From: Methanospirillum stamsii
GTDB taxonomy: Archaea > Halobacteriota > Methanomicrobia > Methanomicrobiales > Methanospirillaceae
Assembly (NCBI RefSeq): GCF_003173335.1
Contig: NZ_QGMZ01000018.1
Coordinates: 62,001 to 126,000 of the forward strand
Direction: 5' to 3'
DNA: 64,000 nt
The position numbers and the translations under genes were made by a program. Positions 51,352 to 61,231 of the stretch are shown in pieces. How positions within the stretch are numbered: the first letter of the stretch is position 1; each line of letters opens with the position of its first letter. The notes under the pieces are model-generated. The model did no database searches. It saw nothing but the letters and a program-made list of their open reading frames with translations, and had not been told where the DNA came from.

Positions 51352-51932
51352 GACGCAGCCTCCATAATTCTGAACTGTTCATTTACGAGTGGCATTACAT
51401 CTTCAGGAAGGGTATTTTCACTGGCAACAAACCAGAATCTTCCTTCATGGAAGTTTTGTTTTTTCACCCTGAAACCCTCCGGACAGATGACCTGCATGGA
51501 ATATATGAGGTCTTTAAAGAGTCCTTCTGTCGGGTCGGCGACTGCAAGGCTTTCAATATCCCCTGAAGACTCATTCTCGTCTAAAATTATCTCAATGGTA
51601 AACCTGTCCGGCTGACTGATCCGGTCCTTCCCATATTTTCTCCATAAAATCTGAAGAAGATCTGCAAGATAGGTTTCATCTGCAATAGAGAGGGTGATCT
51701 TATTCTCGTCAAAGGTAACTCCGGCAAGATCTGAAACGGTAATGGTCCGGGGGACGGTCCGGGTAATACCCACGGCCACAAAAATCGGAACTCCGGGATC
51801 AATAAAGATCCGGATCTTATCTAGAACCTTTAGGAGATTATGATCAGTAATGACCGTTGATGCAATCCGCCGGTAGAGTTTTGCCCCGACAGGTTCGGTT
51901 GAATCAACCTCAAAATACTCCAGCGTTGACAT
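51348..51932 (-). CDS. mmp17: Methanogenesis marker protein 17
   Basis: A 194-residue methanogen-specific protein: LEYFEVDSTEPVGAKLYRRI at the start, LDKIRIFIDPGVPIFVAVGI and YLADLLQILWRKYGKDRISQ follow. It has no cofactor motif that I can see. In characterised methanogens Mmp17 belongs to the methyl-coenzyme M reductase activation complex with Mmp3, Mmp7, Mmp15 and component A2. Coupled to mmp7 (4-base overlap) and six bases after mmp15. Confidence 0.93.
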   Translation of the reverse strand: MSTLEYFEVDSTEPVGAKLYRRIASTVITDHNLLKVLDKIRIFIDPGVPIFVAVGITRTVPRTITVSDLAGVTFDENKITLSIADETYLADLLQILWRKYGKDRISQPDRFTIEIILDENESSGDIESLAVADPTEGLFKDLIYSMQVICPEGFRVKKQNFHEGRFWFVASENTLPEDVMPLVNEQFRIMEAAS

Positions 51933-51937
51933 TATAA

Positions 51938-53179
51938 TCAGTTCTTCTCCACGAATCCTGAAGACAGGAGTGCAGCTCCGACTGACCCGATATACTGGGA
52001 ATGATGAGGGACGACAATTTCAGTCTGAAGCAGGTTTCCCATTGCCCGGACAAGACCCTGGATAAGGGAAGTCCCACCGACCATCACAACCGGCTCTTTA
52101 ATGTCTATCTCCTGGAGCTGCTGTTCAAAGACCTGTTCCGCCACGGAGTGACAAGCAGCTGCTGCAACGTCCTCCTTTGAATGACCTTCCGCAAGGGCGT
52201 TAACCAGGCTCTGCGTCCCAAAAACAATACAATAACTGTTCATTGGAACTCCCTCTCCCATCCCTTTCATTGCGAGGGGACCAAGTTCGGTGATATCAAC
52301 ACCCAGACGTTTGGCAGTCATCTCCAGAAAACGCCCCGAGGCACCGGCACAGATACCGCCCATGGTAAACGTTCCCGGAATTCCGTCAAGGACAGATATC
52401 GCCTTGTTATCCATACCACCAATATCAATAACCGTGGAAGGCCCGTGTTGACAATCTGCCAGGAAAACAGCTCCCTTACTGTTTACCGTAAGTTCCTCCT
52501 GGATGAGATCCGCACCGATTCGCTCACCAATTAAAAACCGTCCGTACCCAGTGGTACCGATGGCATCAAGATCATCCCTTTTTACTCCGGCCTCTTCAAG
52601 GGCAAGGGCAATGACCTCATCCGAACTGTTAAGGACCTCGGTAGTCGGGCGCCACCCGGTTCCGATGATCTCATTGTCCTGCATAATGACCGCTTTTGTC
52701 GTGGATGAACCTGAATCAACCCCCATAGTAAGGCCGGTCTGACGTTCACGGGCAAGAAGAGCACGCCGGCGGGCAATCGTAGTCAGTGCCTCCATCCTGG
52801 TCAGAAGGGTTCCGGAGGTGGTTCGTTCGGTAAAAGAATAACTGACAACCGGTAGTTTTGAATGCTCATGGATGTACCGCCGGAGTTCATTTCTGACAAT
52901 CGCTGCTTCAGCACACCTGAAACACGAGGCGATAAAAACAGCATCTGCTTCTGCTGCTCCCTCCACCAGTGCAACAGCTCTTGCTATGGCAAGTTTGAGG
53001 TCGCCGGATTTTACGTCAAGACCAAAGTCCCTGAAGTTTCTGCGGATATCAGCAAGGGAGAGATCCGGAAAGAAGACCTCGGCGCCGACCGCTTCTGCTG
53101 CAGTATAGATCTCCTTCTGAACTCCGGAATATTCCGGACCACAGGAGAGCTGGGCAATCCTGACCGTCGCCTCTTTCAT
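51938..53179 (-). CDS. mmp15: Methanogenesis marker protein 15 (BcrAD/BadFG-type ATPase)
   Basis: A 413-residue ATPase of the ASKHA fold related to 2-hydroxyacyl-CoA dehydratase activators. An N-terminal methanogen-specific domain (about 1-145) holds [14 protein letters not shown]; the ATPase core begins [20 protein letters not shown], with [17 protein letters not shown] near 265, the cluster-binding [13 protein letters not shown] near 287 and [18 protein letters not shown] near 370. It is thought to drive low-potential electron transfer when methyl-coenzyme M reductase is activated. Stop and start overlap its neighbours. Confidence 0.93.
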   Translation of the reverse strand: MKEATVRIAQLSCGPEYSGVQKEIYTAAEAVGAEVFFPDLSLADIRRNFRDFGLDVKSGDLKLAIARAVALVEGAAEADAVFIASCFRCAEAAIVRNELRRYIHEHSKLPVVSYSFTERTTSGTLLTRMEALTTIARRRALLARERQTGLTMGVDSGSSTTKAVIMQDNEIIGTGWRPTTEVLNSSDEVIALALEEAGVKRDDLDAIGTTGYGRFLIGERIGADLIQEELTVNSKGAVFLADCQHGPSTVIDIGGMDNKAISVLDGIPGTFTMGGICAGASGRFLEMTAKRLGVDITELGPLAMKGMGEGVPMNSYCIVFGTQSLVNALAEGHSKEDVAAAACHSVAEQVFEQQLQEIDIKEPVVMVGGTSLIQGLVRAMGNLLQTEIVVPHHSQYIGSVGAALLSSGFVEKN

Positions 53180-53622
53180 GAGTTCCCCCCAAGACTGGTA
53201 AGGAAGTCTCTAACTTTTCTGACAAAGATTATCCCTTCATCTTCATCAGCCGGATAACTCAGTTCAAGGATTGGGATATTCTTTTGTTTTACCAGGAACT
53301 CCACCAGTTCATCGGTTCGTGCACATCCCATACACCCGAAGGCAAAATCGGGATTGTTTACGATGATAGCAGCCTCAGCCTGGTCAATGAGAGGACCGAA
53401 GAGAGACATTCTTCCCCTGACCCCTGAAGGAACTTCAACGGCTGCCCATTTCAGACCCTTTTTCGCATCATCAGGAGTCATCTGAAGGGGTGGAGAGTCA
53501 AGACCTGCAGTCTGAATCCGCTCCCGTATTGAAAGAGCGGTCCCGAGTGGTTTATGACCGAACCTTGCGACAAGGTCTGAAAGGATGAGACTTGTTGCAG
53601 GATAAATAAAGACTTTTGCCAT
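53176..53622 (-). CDS. mmp5: Methanogenesis marker protein 5
   Basis: A 148-residue methanogen-specific protein beginning [20 protein letters not shown], with the cysteine pair [17 protein letters not shown] near 100 and a C-terminal helix [12 protein letters not shown]. The CMGC motif may bind a cluster or metal; that is inference. It overlaps mmp15 by four bases and starts one base after the mmp6 stop. Confidence 0.92.
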   Translation of the reverse strand: MAKVFIYPATSLILSDLVARFGHKPLGTALSIRERIQTAGLDSPPLQMTPDDAKKGLKWAAVEVPSGVRGRMSLFGPLIDQAEAAIIVNNPDFAFGCMGCARTDELVEFLVKQKNIPILELSYPADEDEGIIFVRKVRDFLTSLGGNS

Positions 53623-54075
53623 TTATGCCTCCTGTTCAATCAATTCCATCAGACGTTTCACCGGCAGTCCCTCCGGTACTTTCTTTCTCTCATCTCCTGC
53701 CACTGGTACAGATTCCTCAAGTCGTTCAAGTCCGACTGCAATTCTCCGGATAAAACCCATCTCATACTCATGTCCAAAATATCCCGGTCGTGCTCCACCA
53801 AGATTTGCCCTGCATCGGCGGGGATCACCCGGAGGAAAACCCCTATCTTTTACGTATATATGGGCAGGATCAAACTCCCTGATATGGGCAATCACCCGCT
53901 CTACCTCTTCTTCCTTCCCGGTTATCTGAAGGCCAAAACAGGTCTCCTTTATCATGACTTCTCCTGACACCTCATATGCCCGGGCAGCAATATCGTCAGG
54001 GGTGGCCTTGTAGGATTCAACAAAGACATACTTTGTAATGGTCCCGGCATAGAGTGGAGGTATGACCCAGTTCAT
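53623..54075 (-). CDS. mmp6: Methanogenesis marker protein 6
   Basis: A 150-residue methanogen-specific protein: YVFVESYKATPDDIAARAYE, CFGLQITGKEEEVERVIAHI and KDRGFPPGDPRRCRANLGGA are characteristic. The ferredoxin-like N-terminal half and Arg-rich segment suggest a scaffold or nucleotide-binding role, not proven. It overlaps mmp3 by four bases and is one base from mmp5. Confidence 0.92.
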   Translation of the reverse strand: MNWVIPPLYAGTITKYVFVESYKATPDDIAARAYEVSGEVMIKETCFGLQITGKEEEVERVIAHIREFDPAHIYVKDRGFPPGDPRRCRANLGGARPGYFGHEYEMGFIRRIAVGLERLEESVPVAGDERKKVPEGLPVKRLMELIEQEA

Positions 54076-55595
54076 TGCCGGACCTCTCTGAAAAATGCCG
54101 TTTCTCCTTCTTCAAGCCCTGCAATCTTTTCCATATCAATTACGGTCCCTATCATATTTGTTCCTGAAAATGGTTCTGATGTAGGTCCGAACTCAGACGA
54201 ATCAACTGACCTTACGCCGACAATGCCAACTCCCTTACAGGAATCATTCGTCATTGCAAGCACTCCGGCATCAACTTTTGATTCGGGTGTGTTTTCAGGG
54301 ATAACATTCGTGGTTTTGGGGATTTTTGATTTGAATAGTGTCACTTCATCAAAAGAGAAGAGCATGGGAAGTCTTCCGATAACATGATATTTAAGGCCAG
54401 TAACTTCCCTGAATATTTTACAGGTGAGTGGAGCTCTCTTATCATCCAGGGTAATGGAAATTACCTGCTTATCAGGGATGGTAATGACTGAAACAGTTCG
54501 GTGTGAAAGTACCTCAAGAGTAGTAACCGGATTTTGACAGATAACTATCCGATCATCTCCTTCAGTATCTGCGATAAGGGCAATATGCTGCTCTTCTGCT
54601 ACTTTCCTCGCCTGGGCCAGGGACATTCCGACCAGGTCAAACATCCCCGGTTCAATTTTTATTTGAAGCCTGTCTCCCTGTTTTGCAATCTTACAGAGTT
54701 CTATCCCATGGACCACATTACCAACAACGGTATGTGCAAGACTTCTTGGAAGATCCTGGGTAAAAATATAAATTGAACCCCGCTTTTTTCCTGATGTCCG
54801 CATGAGGACTGTTCCTTCCCGTCTACCCGAACATTTTTCACAGGGAACATCGGTCCCGGCAAGGAGGTCACATCTGATATGGTTGCTAAGTTTCCCGTCA
54901 ACGGTAAAGACTGAGTCCCGCAGTGCAAGAAGCATCCGGTCAACACTCACCGCAGCTCCCGGGTCATACCCAACAGGATTTACCCCTTCAGCCCGGACAC
55001 TGATATGAGTTATTAACTCCATTCCCTCTTCAACCACAATTGAACCATCGGTTATGGTCCGGGCATCTGATGACTCTGCAAAGGAAATAACCGGCTCGAC
55101 TGATATGATGGTGTCAGACGGAGAAAGACGGTCCATCACTCCCATGCCGGAAATGACTTTTGCAATGACTCCTTTCTCTGTCGGCCCTCCATGGTCGGCA
55201 GCATGGGTCTTTTTACAAAACACCAGAAATGACCGTGCCGGATCATATCCACCACACCCAAGTGCAAGGTCTCCGCGGTCATACCGTGAAGGCTTTCGGG
55301 ATGGCGTAAAAGAAGATGAAAACGGGCCAAAACTTGCAACCTGGAGGTCCAGCCATCCGGATTTTATCCCGGAAAGATTAGATAATATCTCCCCGGCTCC
55401 TGTTTCAGGCATCGTTTCAACCACCATCTCACCTGCGGTTGTTTTTATCAGGAATTCTTTGGTTTCTGACCTGCTGACGGTTATCGGACGGATGATTCCG
55501 ATGCAAAGGTCCGGGTCGCGACCAGGCAGAACATCATCAACAGTAACACCTTGCTGAACTTCTATTAAATTTCCATCAATATGGATTGTGGGCAT
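54072..55595 (-). CDS. mmp3: Methanogenesis marker protein 3 (UPF0288)
   Basis: A 507-residue protein of UPF0288. It starts with a ubiquitin-like fold (MPTIHIDGNLIEVQQGVTVD), then regions with RYDRGDLALGCGGYDPARSF and FCKKTHAADHGGPTEKGVIA, a cysteine pair GTDVPCEKCSGRREG near 260, a cyclophilin-like stretch (IYIFTQDLPRSLAHTVVGNV) and the terminal domain GPTSEPFSGTNMIGTVIDME. Part of the methyl-coenzyme M reductase activation set; it overlaps mmp6 by four bases and follows atwA by 12 bp. Confidence 0.94.
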   Translation of the reverse strand: MPTIHIDGNLIEVQQGVTVDDVLPGRDPDLCIGIIRPITVSRSETKEFLIKTTAGEMVVETMPETGAGEILSNLSGIKSGWLDLQVASFGPFSSSFTPSRKPSRYDRGDLALGCGGYDPARSFLVFCKKTHAADHGGPTEKGVIAKVISGMGVMDRLSPSDTIISVEPVISFAESSDARTITDGSIVVEEGMELITHISVRAEGVNPVGYDPGAAVSVDRMLLALRDSVFTVDGKLSNHIRCDLLAGTDVPCEKCSGRREGTVLMRTSGKKRGSIYIFTQDLPRSLAHTVVGNVVHGIELCKIAKQGDRLQIKIEPGMFDLVGMSLAQARKVAEEQHIALIADTEGDDRIVICQNPVTTLEVLSHRTVSVITIPDKQVISITLDDKRAPLTCKIFREVTGLKYHVIGRLPMLFSFDEVTLFKSKIPKTTNVIPENTPESKVDAGVLAMTNDSCKGVGIVGVRSVDSSEFGPTSEPFSGTNMIGTVIDMEKIAGLEEGETAFFREVRQ

Positions 55596-55607
55596 TTACA
55601 CCCCTTA

Positions 55608-57212
55608 TTACTCATTTGCCATTCGTTCCCGTTCCTGCTCGGTAATCTCATCGAGCACCTCGGCAGTGGGGCCGATTTTTACAATCTTTCCAAACCGCAT
55701 CAGGGCACAACGGTCACAGATGTCCCTGACAAAGTCCATATCATGTGAAACCACGATAAATGTCTCTTCCATCTCCTCACGTGCGTGCATGATGGAATGT
55801 TTGACATCAACCTTGGTTATGGGATCCATTGTCCCGGTGGGTTCATCTAACACAACAATATGCGGTTCACGGATAAGAACCTGGGCTAACGCTACCCGGT
55901 GACGTTCTCCCTCACTTAAGGTGGATGGCAGCCTTTCAAGAATTTCACGTGCTTTTTCCTCGGTAAATCCGGCCATTCGCAGGGTGATAATGGCCTTTCG
56001 CATCGCAAGTTCTTTTGGAAAGTCAAGACCGATTGCATCTGTCAGATTATCAAGGATGGTCCGGTGAGGGAAGAGATCATATTCCTGGTGTAAGAGGCCG
56101 ATGTATTGTTTGGCCCGGCCCCGAAGGTCAAATCCGGGCTTGGTCATATCAACCCAGTCATCACCGACAAGAACTGCCAGATCGCCGCTGGTGGGTTCAA
56201 TAATTCCGGCAATCATCTTTGACAGGGTGGTTTTTCCTGCACCGGAAGTGCCGACGATACCAAATATCTCTTTATGGAATACATCAAAAGTGACCAGATC
56301 CACCGCCTTGATAAGGCCCCTGTCCACTGATATGTACCGTTTGGCCAGTTCTCGTGCTTTGAGGATATCCTTTCCAAGTTCAATTTCACAGAATTTTTCA
56401 AGGTCTGAAAACCCTTCCATGAATACCTGAACAACCTCTTCGGGAGTCCCCATCTTCTTAATCTCACCGTTTTCAAGAAGAATTGCCCTCGTCACCACAT
56501 CTTCAAGGATCTGGGTAAAGTGAGATGTGACAACCATGGACATCTCTGAATTCTTTGCTGCTTCTTCAAGCATCTTGTGAACCAGATTTGCGGTTTTTGG
56601 GTCAAGAGTTCCGGTGGGTTCGTCGGCAAACAGGCAGAAGGGTTCCTTGGCAAGTTGTCGGGCCAGCACAACCCGCTGTTTTTCTCCCCCGGAGAGGTCA
56701 CGTGCAATATGCATCATTCGGTGTGAAAGATGGACCTGATCAATAAGATCAGCGGCACGCCCGATTGCCTTCTGGGTTGGATAGTTGATGTCGTCAAGTG
56801 CGCGGATAACATTATCAATGACCCGGTCATTTCCATACAAGGCAAATGTCCGTTGGAACATGATAGCGTTCCGTTTCATGATCCGTCGTTTCAACTGTTC
56901 ATTAGCCGGATTCCAGAAGTCAATATCCTGGGAAGTCAGTTTTGACCCGCATATCGGGCATGCTTCCCCTGCATGGCTTTGTACAGTCACGTATTCACAA
57001 TTATCGCACATTGCCATGTGGTAGATGATTTTTCCGGAGGTAGGAGGTTCATCCACTCCTCGAAGAAGATGCATAAAAACAGTCTTCCCGGCACCGCTCC
57101 TGCCGATGATTCCAAGTATTTCTCCTTCCTCGAGAGAAAAGGATATATTCTTTAGGACCTCCTTTCCGTCGAAGGCCATGGTAAGGTTATCAACCGTGAT
57201 CAGGGGTCTCAT
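55608..57212 (-). CDS. atwA: Methyl-coenzyme M reductase activation component A2
   Basis: A 534-residue cytosolic protein with two ABC ATPase domains and no membrane part. Domain 1 (about 1-275): Walker [11 protein letters not shown], an inserted zinc-type knuckle with CDNC and CPIC near 70-90, signature [15 protein letters not shown], Walker [11 protein letters not shown]. Domain 2 (about 285-530): Walker [13 protein letters not shown], signature [15 protein letters not shown], Walker [11 protein letters not shown]. AtwA supplies ATP energy to reduce the Ni of F430. First gene of the marker operon; upstream on the minus strand is a TATA-like CTTTAAGAAATAAAG. Confidence 0.96.
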   Translation of the reverse strand: MRPLITVDNLTMAFDGKEVLKNISFSLEEGEILGIIGRSGAGKTVFMHLLRGVDEPPTSGKIIYHMAMCDNCEYVTVQSHAGEACPICGSKLTSQDIDFWNPANEQLKRRIMKRNAIMFQRTFALYGNDRVIDNVIRALDDINYPTQKAIGRAADLIDQVHLSHRMMHIARDLSGGEKQRVVLARQLAKEPFCLFADEPTGTLDPKTANLVHKMLEEAAKNSEMSMVVTSHFTQILEDVVTRAILLENGEIKKMGTPEEVVQVFMEGFSDLEKFCEIELGKDILKARELAKRYISVDRGLIKAVDLVTFDVFHKEIFGIVGTSGAGKTTLSKMIAGIIEPTSGDLAVLVGDDWVDMTKPGFDLRGRAKQYIGLLHQEYDLFPHRTILDNLTDAIGLDFPKELAMRKAIITLRMAGFTEEKAREILERLPSTLSEGERHRVALAQVLIREPHIVVLDEPTGTMDPITKVDVKHSIMHAREEMEETFIVVSHDMDFVRDICDRCALMRFGKIVKIGPTAEVLDEITEQERERMANE

Positions 57213-57283
57213 CTTGCAAACACCTTTCGTAAGGTATTGTTAGCACTGATGCCTTTTACATCTTTATTTCTTAAAGCGATTTT

Positions 57284-58123
57284 TCACGATCGGCAATCCA
57301 TATGCATTTCCTTTTTCCCTGAAGTTACACGAACAATGTCAAGGACTTCCCTGAGGTCCCGTATCCGGTACCTGGCGGTGGTAATGAGTTCTGCGGGTTT
57401 ATCTGAAGACTGCTGATTGGTCAGGATTGCAATGTCCGCGGCACGCATTGCACGAAGGTCATTTATGGAATCCCCGACCATGAGAACAAGGTCATACTGC
57501 TCTTTTAAATCACGAACGATCTGTTCCTTAATGGTAGGGGTAGCAACTCCAAATACCCGGTCCCGTGGGATTCCCAGGTAATCTGCCATCCTTTCAAGCT
57601 TTGCCTCCCGGTCTCCGGATGCAATATATGCAAAAACTCCCATCTGGTGCAGGCTGCTAATGGTTTCTTTTGCGCCGGGGAACGGAGTCCCTCCGGCAGT
57701 CACGGTATACTCTATCGTCCCAAGGCCGGTATGGACAATAATACCATTATTTAAAGCCACTATCTCCTCAGTTTTAATCTTTGACCAGATGACCCGCATG
57801 CATTCCTGAACATCCCCGATTTTCGCGTTCTGATCTTCTGTGAGGATCTTCTGGATGGTTTCCTTTTCAACTACTTTCCGGGTGCATGAGATTCCAAAAT
57901 CTATCTGCGATGTTTGCAGATATTCGGATAACAGTCTTTCAGGGTCAGCCCTGATAAAGTCCCAGGAGTGGCCATGCAGGACACAAAGAACACGTTCCGG
58001 GTCGCCAAATGTCAGCATGGTGGTCTCAACATTTTCGATTAATTCTCCATTCAGAACATTTTTTGCTATCCGGAAGGTGTGAAGCAATGTTCCGGCACTA
58101 TCAAAAACCACCGCCACAGACAT
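57284..58123 (-). CDS. HAD-family hydrolase (soluble P-type-ATPase-like)
   Basis: A 279-residue HAD-superfamily protein. Motif I reads VVFDSAGTLL: the nucleophilic aspartate is present, but the second Asp of DxD is Ala, as in phosphonatase-type (DxAGT) and some dehalogenase-like members. Motif II is YIASGDREAKLERMADYLG and motif IV VLMVGDSINDLRAMRAADIA, reminiscent of P-type ATPase catalytic domains. The N-terminal insertion (about 15-140) is a methanogen-type cap of unknown role. It is divergent from the ribose-1,5-bisphosphate isomerase gene; a sugar-phosphate substrate is possible but speculative. Confidence 0.85.
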   Translation of the reverse strand: MSVAVVFDSAGTLLHTFRIAKNVLNGELIENVETTMLTFGDPERVLCVLHGHSWDFIRADPERLLSEYLQTSQIDFGISCTRKVVEKETIQKILTEDQNAKIGDVQECMRVIWSKIKTEEIVALNNGIIVHTGLGTIEYTVTAGGTPFPGAKETISSLHQMGVFAYIASGDREAKLERMADYLGIPRDRVFGVATPTIKEQIVRDLKEQYDLVLMVGDSINDLRAMRAADIAILTNQQSSDKPAELITTARYRIRDLREVLDIVRVTSGKKEMHMDCRS

Positions 58124-58231
58124 GAAAACTCTACCTGATATTACCTGATAAACCAGATAATACCAATCGAAAGGGATCTTCAGATATAACGATCCAAGAA
58201 TTATTCCGGGTGGAAAAAAAGAAAATGTGAT

Positions 58232-59188
58232 ATGACTGTTGAGGAGACTGCAGAGAAAATCCGGACGATGGAGATACGGGGAGCGGGAAGAATTGCCCGC
58301 TATGCTGCGAAGGCATTACTTGACCATTCGCAGACCCTCAGTGGTCGTGATATGGCTTCATACCGAAAAGAGATGCAACAAGCGGCAGACCTTCTTGTCT
58401 CAACAAGGCCGACTGCAGTCTCCCTCCCGAATGCGGTAAACCTTGTAATGAAATCCCTCATGGGAGTTTCAGATATCAAAACCGCAAAAACAAATCTTGA
58501 GGAACGGGCAGCAGCATTCGTCCGACGATCAGAAGAAGCCGTATCAAAGATAGGAAAAATAGGGGCCAGAAATATCCGGGATGGTGACGTTGTCCTTACC
58601 CATTGTAACTCTGAAGCTGCTCTTGCCTGTATATTGGAGGCCCACCAGCAGGGTATGGATATTGAAGTGTATGCTACGGAAGTAAGGCCCCGGAACCAGG
58701 GACATATCACCGCTAGAACTCTATCCGATGCCGGAATAAAAACGAATTTTATTGTAGATTCAGCAGCCCGGTTTTTTATGAAAGAGGTAGATCTCTGTAT
58801 TACCGGCGCTGATGCGATTACCGTGAACGGTTCTGTTATTAATAAGATCGGGACGTCACAGATTGCACTGGCAGCCCATGAGGCACGGGTAAGTTTTCTT
58901 GTGGCTGCAGAGACATACAAATTTGCTCCCTGCACAATCGTTGGAGAGAGGATCCTCATTGAAGAGCGGTCACCTGATGAAATCCTGTCTCCTGAAATGA
59001 GGAAAGAACTCAGAAATGTAACGGTCAGAAACCCGACATTTGATATAACTCCGGCAGATTATGTAGATCTTATCATCACCGAAGCAGGGGTATTTCCACC
59101 GGAAATGGCATATACTGTCATTAGAGAACAACTGCACTGGGATAGTTCTGATTTAAGTTCTGATTACCCGTATTGTGAAGAGGAATAA
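58232..59188 (+). CDS. Ribose 1,5-bisphosphate isomerase (e2b2)
   Basis: A 318-residue member of the eIF2B-related isomerase family. It converts ribose 1,5-bisphosphate to ribulose 1,5-bisphosphate, the substrate of the RuBisCO encoded 10 bp downstream. Features: an N-terminal helical domain (about 1-115), GDVVLTHCNSEAALACILEA near 125, EVYATEVRPRNQGHITARTL near 148, and DLCITGADAITVNGSVINKI near 185 containing the catalytic Cys and Asp. RuBisCO partnership favours this over a translation-factor or methylthioribose-phosphate isomerase role. Co-transcribed with rbcL. Confidence 0.9.
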   Translation: MTVEETAEKIRTMEIRGAGRIARYAAKALLDHSQTLSGRDMASYRKEMQQAADLLVSTRPTAVSLPNAVNLVMKSLMGVSDIKTAKTNLEERAAAFVRRSEEAVSKIGKIGARNIRDGDVVLTHCNSEAALACILEAHQQGMDIEVYATEVRPRNQGHITARTLSDAGIKTNFIVDSAARFFMKEVDLCITGADAITVNGSVINKIGTSQIALAAHEARVSFLVAAETYKFAPCTIVGERILIEERSPDEILSPEMRKELRNVTVRNPTFDITPADYVDLIITEAGVFPPEMAYTVIREQLHWDSSDLSSDYPYCEEE

Positions 59189-59198
59189 GAGGAATAAC

Positions 59199-60401
59199 AT
59201 GACCGAAATTACAGCCACATATTATTTCAGACCAAAAGAAGGGGTTAGCCCGGATTGGGCAGCCAGAGCAATTGCAGAAGAACAAACCACAGGAACCTGG
59301 ACAGATATTGCTACCAGGCAGGAATATGTTCATTATCTTGACGGAATAATCGGGGATATCAAACCCTCGGGAGCCGGGTATACCTGTACCATCGGATACC
59401 CGTCTGATATTTTTGAACCGGGAAATATTCCTCAGTACCTCTCTGTTTTTGCCGGAAATCTCTTCGGCCTTTCGAAGATAGCAGCAGTCAGGCTCCTTGA
59501 TGTTGAGTTTTCCCGTGAACTTATCCCATTTAATGGACCAAAATTCGGTATCGAAGGAGTCAGAAAACTCGTGGGATCGGAGGGTCGTCCCCATGTCGGG
59601 ACCATTATCAAACCAAAAGTAGGATTAAACCCGAAAGATACTGCTGAAGTCGCCTATGAAGCAGCAATTGGGGGAGTAGACCTGATAAAAGATGATGAAA
59701 CACTCACCGACCAGAAATTTTGTCCGCTCAAGGAGCGCCTTCCCTTGGTCATGGAAAAGATGGACCAGGTTAAAAGTGAAACCGGCAGGAACGTCTTATA
59801 TGCAGTAAACATCTCAACCGCTGGCGATAAGATTGTGGAGCGGGCACGTGAAGCGGTCCGGTCAGGGGCAAATATGCTGATGATTGATGTACTGGTCTGC
59901 GGGTTTGATGCGGTTCGGGCGGTTGCAGAACAGCCGGGAATTAACCTTCCGATTCATGTCCACCGGGCGATGCATGCAGCCATGACCAGAAACCCGGAGC
60001 ATGGTATTGCAATGAGGCCTTTTTGTCGTCTTGTCCGGATGCTTGGGGGGGACCAGCTTCACACCGGAACCGTTTCAGGAAAAATGGAGCACGATGCTTC
60101 AGAACTTAAAGGAGATAACCTTACCCTGACCGGGGATTTCTTTGGCCTGAAGACAACCTTCCCGGTCGCAAGCGGAGGACTGCATCCGGGAGGAGTGGAT
60201 AAAGAGGTCCGGATGCTCGGAAGGGATATTATTCTGCAGGCAGGGGGCGGTATCCATGGTCATCCTGATGGAACCCGGGCAGGGGCTGCGGCTATGCGGC
60301 AGGCCGTGGATGCAGCACTTGCAGGTATTGCTCCGGCACAATATGCAAAGGATCACCCGGAGTTAAAGCGGGCACTGGATAAATGGGGAATTGCAAACTG
60401 A
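59199..60401 (+). CDS. rbcL: Ribulose-bisphosphate carboxylase, form III
   Basis: A 400-residue archaeal RuBisCO large chain. Catalytic residues are intact: IIKPKVGL with K138 and K140, GGVDLIKDDE with the carbamylated K164 and metal ligands D166 and E167, HVHRAMHAAMTRN (loop with His), GTVSGKMEHD (loop 6 Lys) and SGGLHPG. ATG 59199 gives the standard N-terminus MTEITATYYF; eight extra codons upstream are unlikely. It takes RuBP from e2b2 (AMP/nucleoside route) and, in M. hungatei, serves the published reductive hexulose-phosphate pathway with phosphoribulokinase, which is not in the window. Confidence 0.97.
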   Translation: MTEITATYYFRPKEGVSPDWAARAIAEEQTTGTWTDIATRQEYVHYLDGIIGDIKPSGAGYTCTIGYPSDIFEPGNIPQYLSVFAGNLFGLSKIAAVRLLDVEFSRELIPFNGPKFGIEGVRKLVGSEGRPHVGTIIKPKVGLNPKDTAEVAYEAAIGGVDLIKDDETLTDQKFCPLKERLPLVMEKMDQVKSETGRNVLYAVNISTAGDKIVERAREAVRSGANMLMIDVLVCGFDAVRAVAEQPGINLPIHVHRAMHAAMTRNPEHGIAMRPFCRLVRMLGGDQLHTGTVSGKMEHDASELKGDNLTLTGDFFGLKTTFPVASGGLHPGGVDKEVRMLGRDIILQAGGGIHGHPDGTRAGAAAMRQAVDAALAGIAPAQYAKDHPELKRALDKWGIAN

Positions 60402-60406
60402 TATAC

Positions 60407-61231
60407 ATGGAATTACCATTCGCAAAACTCCACGGAAACGGGAATGATTTTATCCTTATCGATGAGTATTCCGGGGAAAAAATACCAGACGAGATGAAAG
60501 CATCATTTGCGGCACTGTATTGTGACCGGAAGTTTGGCATAGGCGCTGACGGAGTTCTTTTTCTCCAAAAAGCTGACGGGGGGATCCTGATGCGTCTTTT
60601 CCAGCCGGACGAGAGTGAAGCCGAGATGTGCGGTAACGGAATTCGCTGTCTTGCAAAATATGCCTTTGATGCAGGATATGTAAAAAGCCCCTGTTCTATT
60701 GAAACCCTTGCAGGTCCGGTCAGGGTATCAATGGAATATGATGAAGATGGTGATTTTATGGCCGACGTTGAGATGACAGAGCCAATTTTTGATTCACCCG
60801 GGATACCTGCAAAAGGATCCGGCGACTTTCATGAAATTATCAATGGCTATGAGGTTTATGCCGCAAATACCGGAGTTCCCCATGCTGTTGTCTTTGTAAA
60901 AGATCTGGAAATGGTGGATGTCTTAAAAATGGCCCCGCCAATTCGTTTCAGCCAGCTTTTTCCCTCTGGTGCGAATGTAAATTTTGTACAGGTAAGCAGC
61001 AATAGCGCACTAAAAATCAGAACATTTGAACGGGGAGTTGAGAGTGAAACACTCTCCTGTGGTACCGGAGCTACGGCATCTGCGGCAATTGCTCACCGGC
61101 TCAAAAAGACCGGGGAAGTCGTGGAAGTCGAGACTCTGGGTGGCCCCCTGACCATTACATTAAAAGATGGAACTTTCATGAAAGGGCCTGCAGAAACGGT
61201 CTTTACCGGTATCCTGAAGTTGGATAATTAA
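60407..61231 (+). CDS. dapF: Diaminopimelate epimerase
   Basis: A 274-residue PLP-independent racemase that converts LL- to meso-diaminopimelate, the precursor of lysine. The N-terminal MELPFAKLHGNGNDFILID, the first catalytic cysteine in AEMCGNGIRCLAKYAF (near 72) and the second in ETLSCGTGATASAAIAHRL (near 220) are intact. ATG 60407 lies five bases after the rbcL stop; a start at 60383 would be inside rbcL. The pathway here is for lysine only, as archaea lack DAP peptidoglycan. Its stop overlaps the convergent membrane-protein gene by four bases. Confidence 0.95.
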   Translation: MELPFAKLHGNGNDFILIDEYSGEKIPDEMKASFAALYCDRKFGIGADGVLFLQKADGGILMRLFQPDESEAEMCGNGIRCLAKYAFDAGYVKSPCSIETLAGPVRVSMEYDEDGDFMADVEMTEPIFDSPGIPAKGSGDFHEIINGYEVYAANTGVPHAVVFVKDLEMVDVLKMAPPIRFSQLFPSGANVNFVQVSSNSALKIRTFERGVESETLSCGTGATASAAIAHRLKKTGEVVEVETLGGPLTITLKDGTFMKGPAETVFTGILKLDN

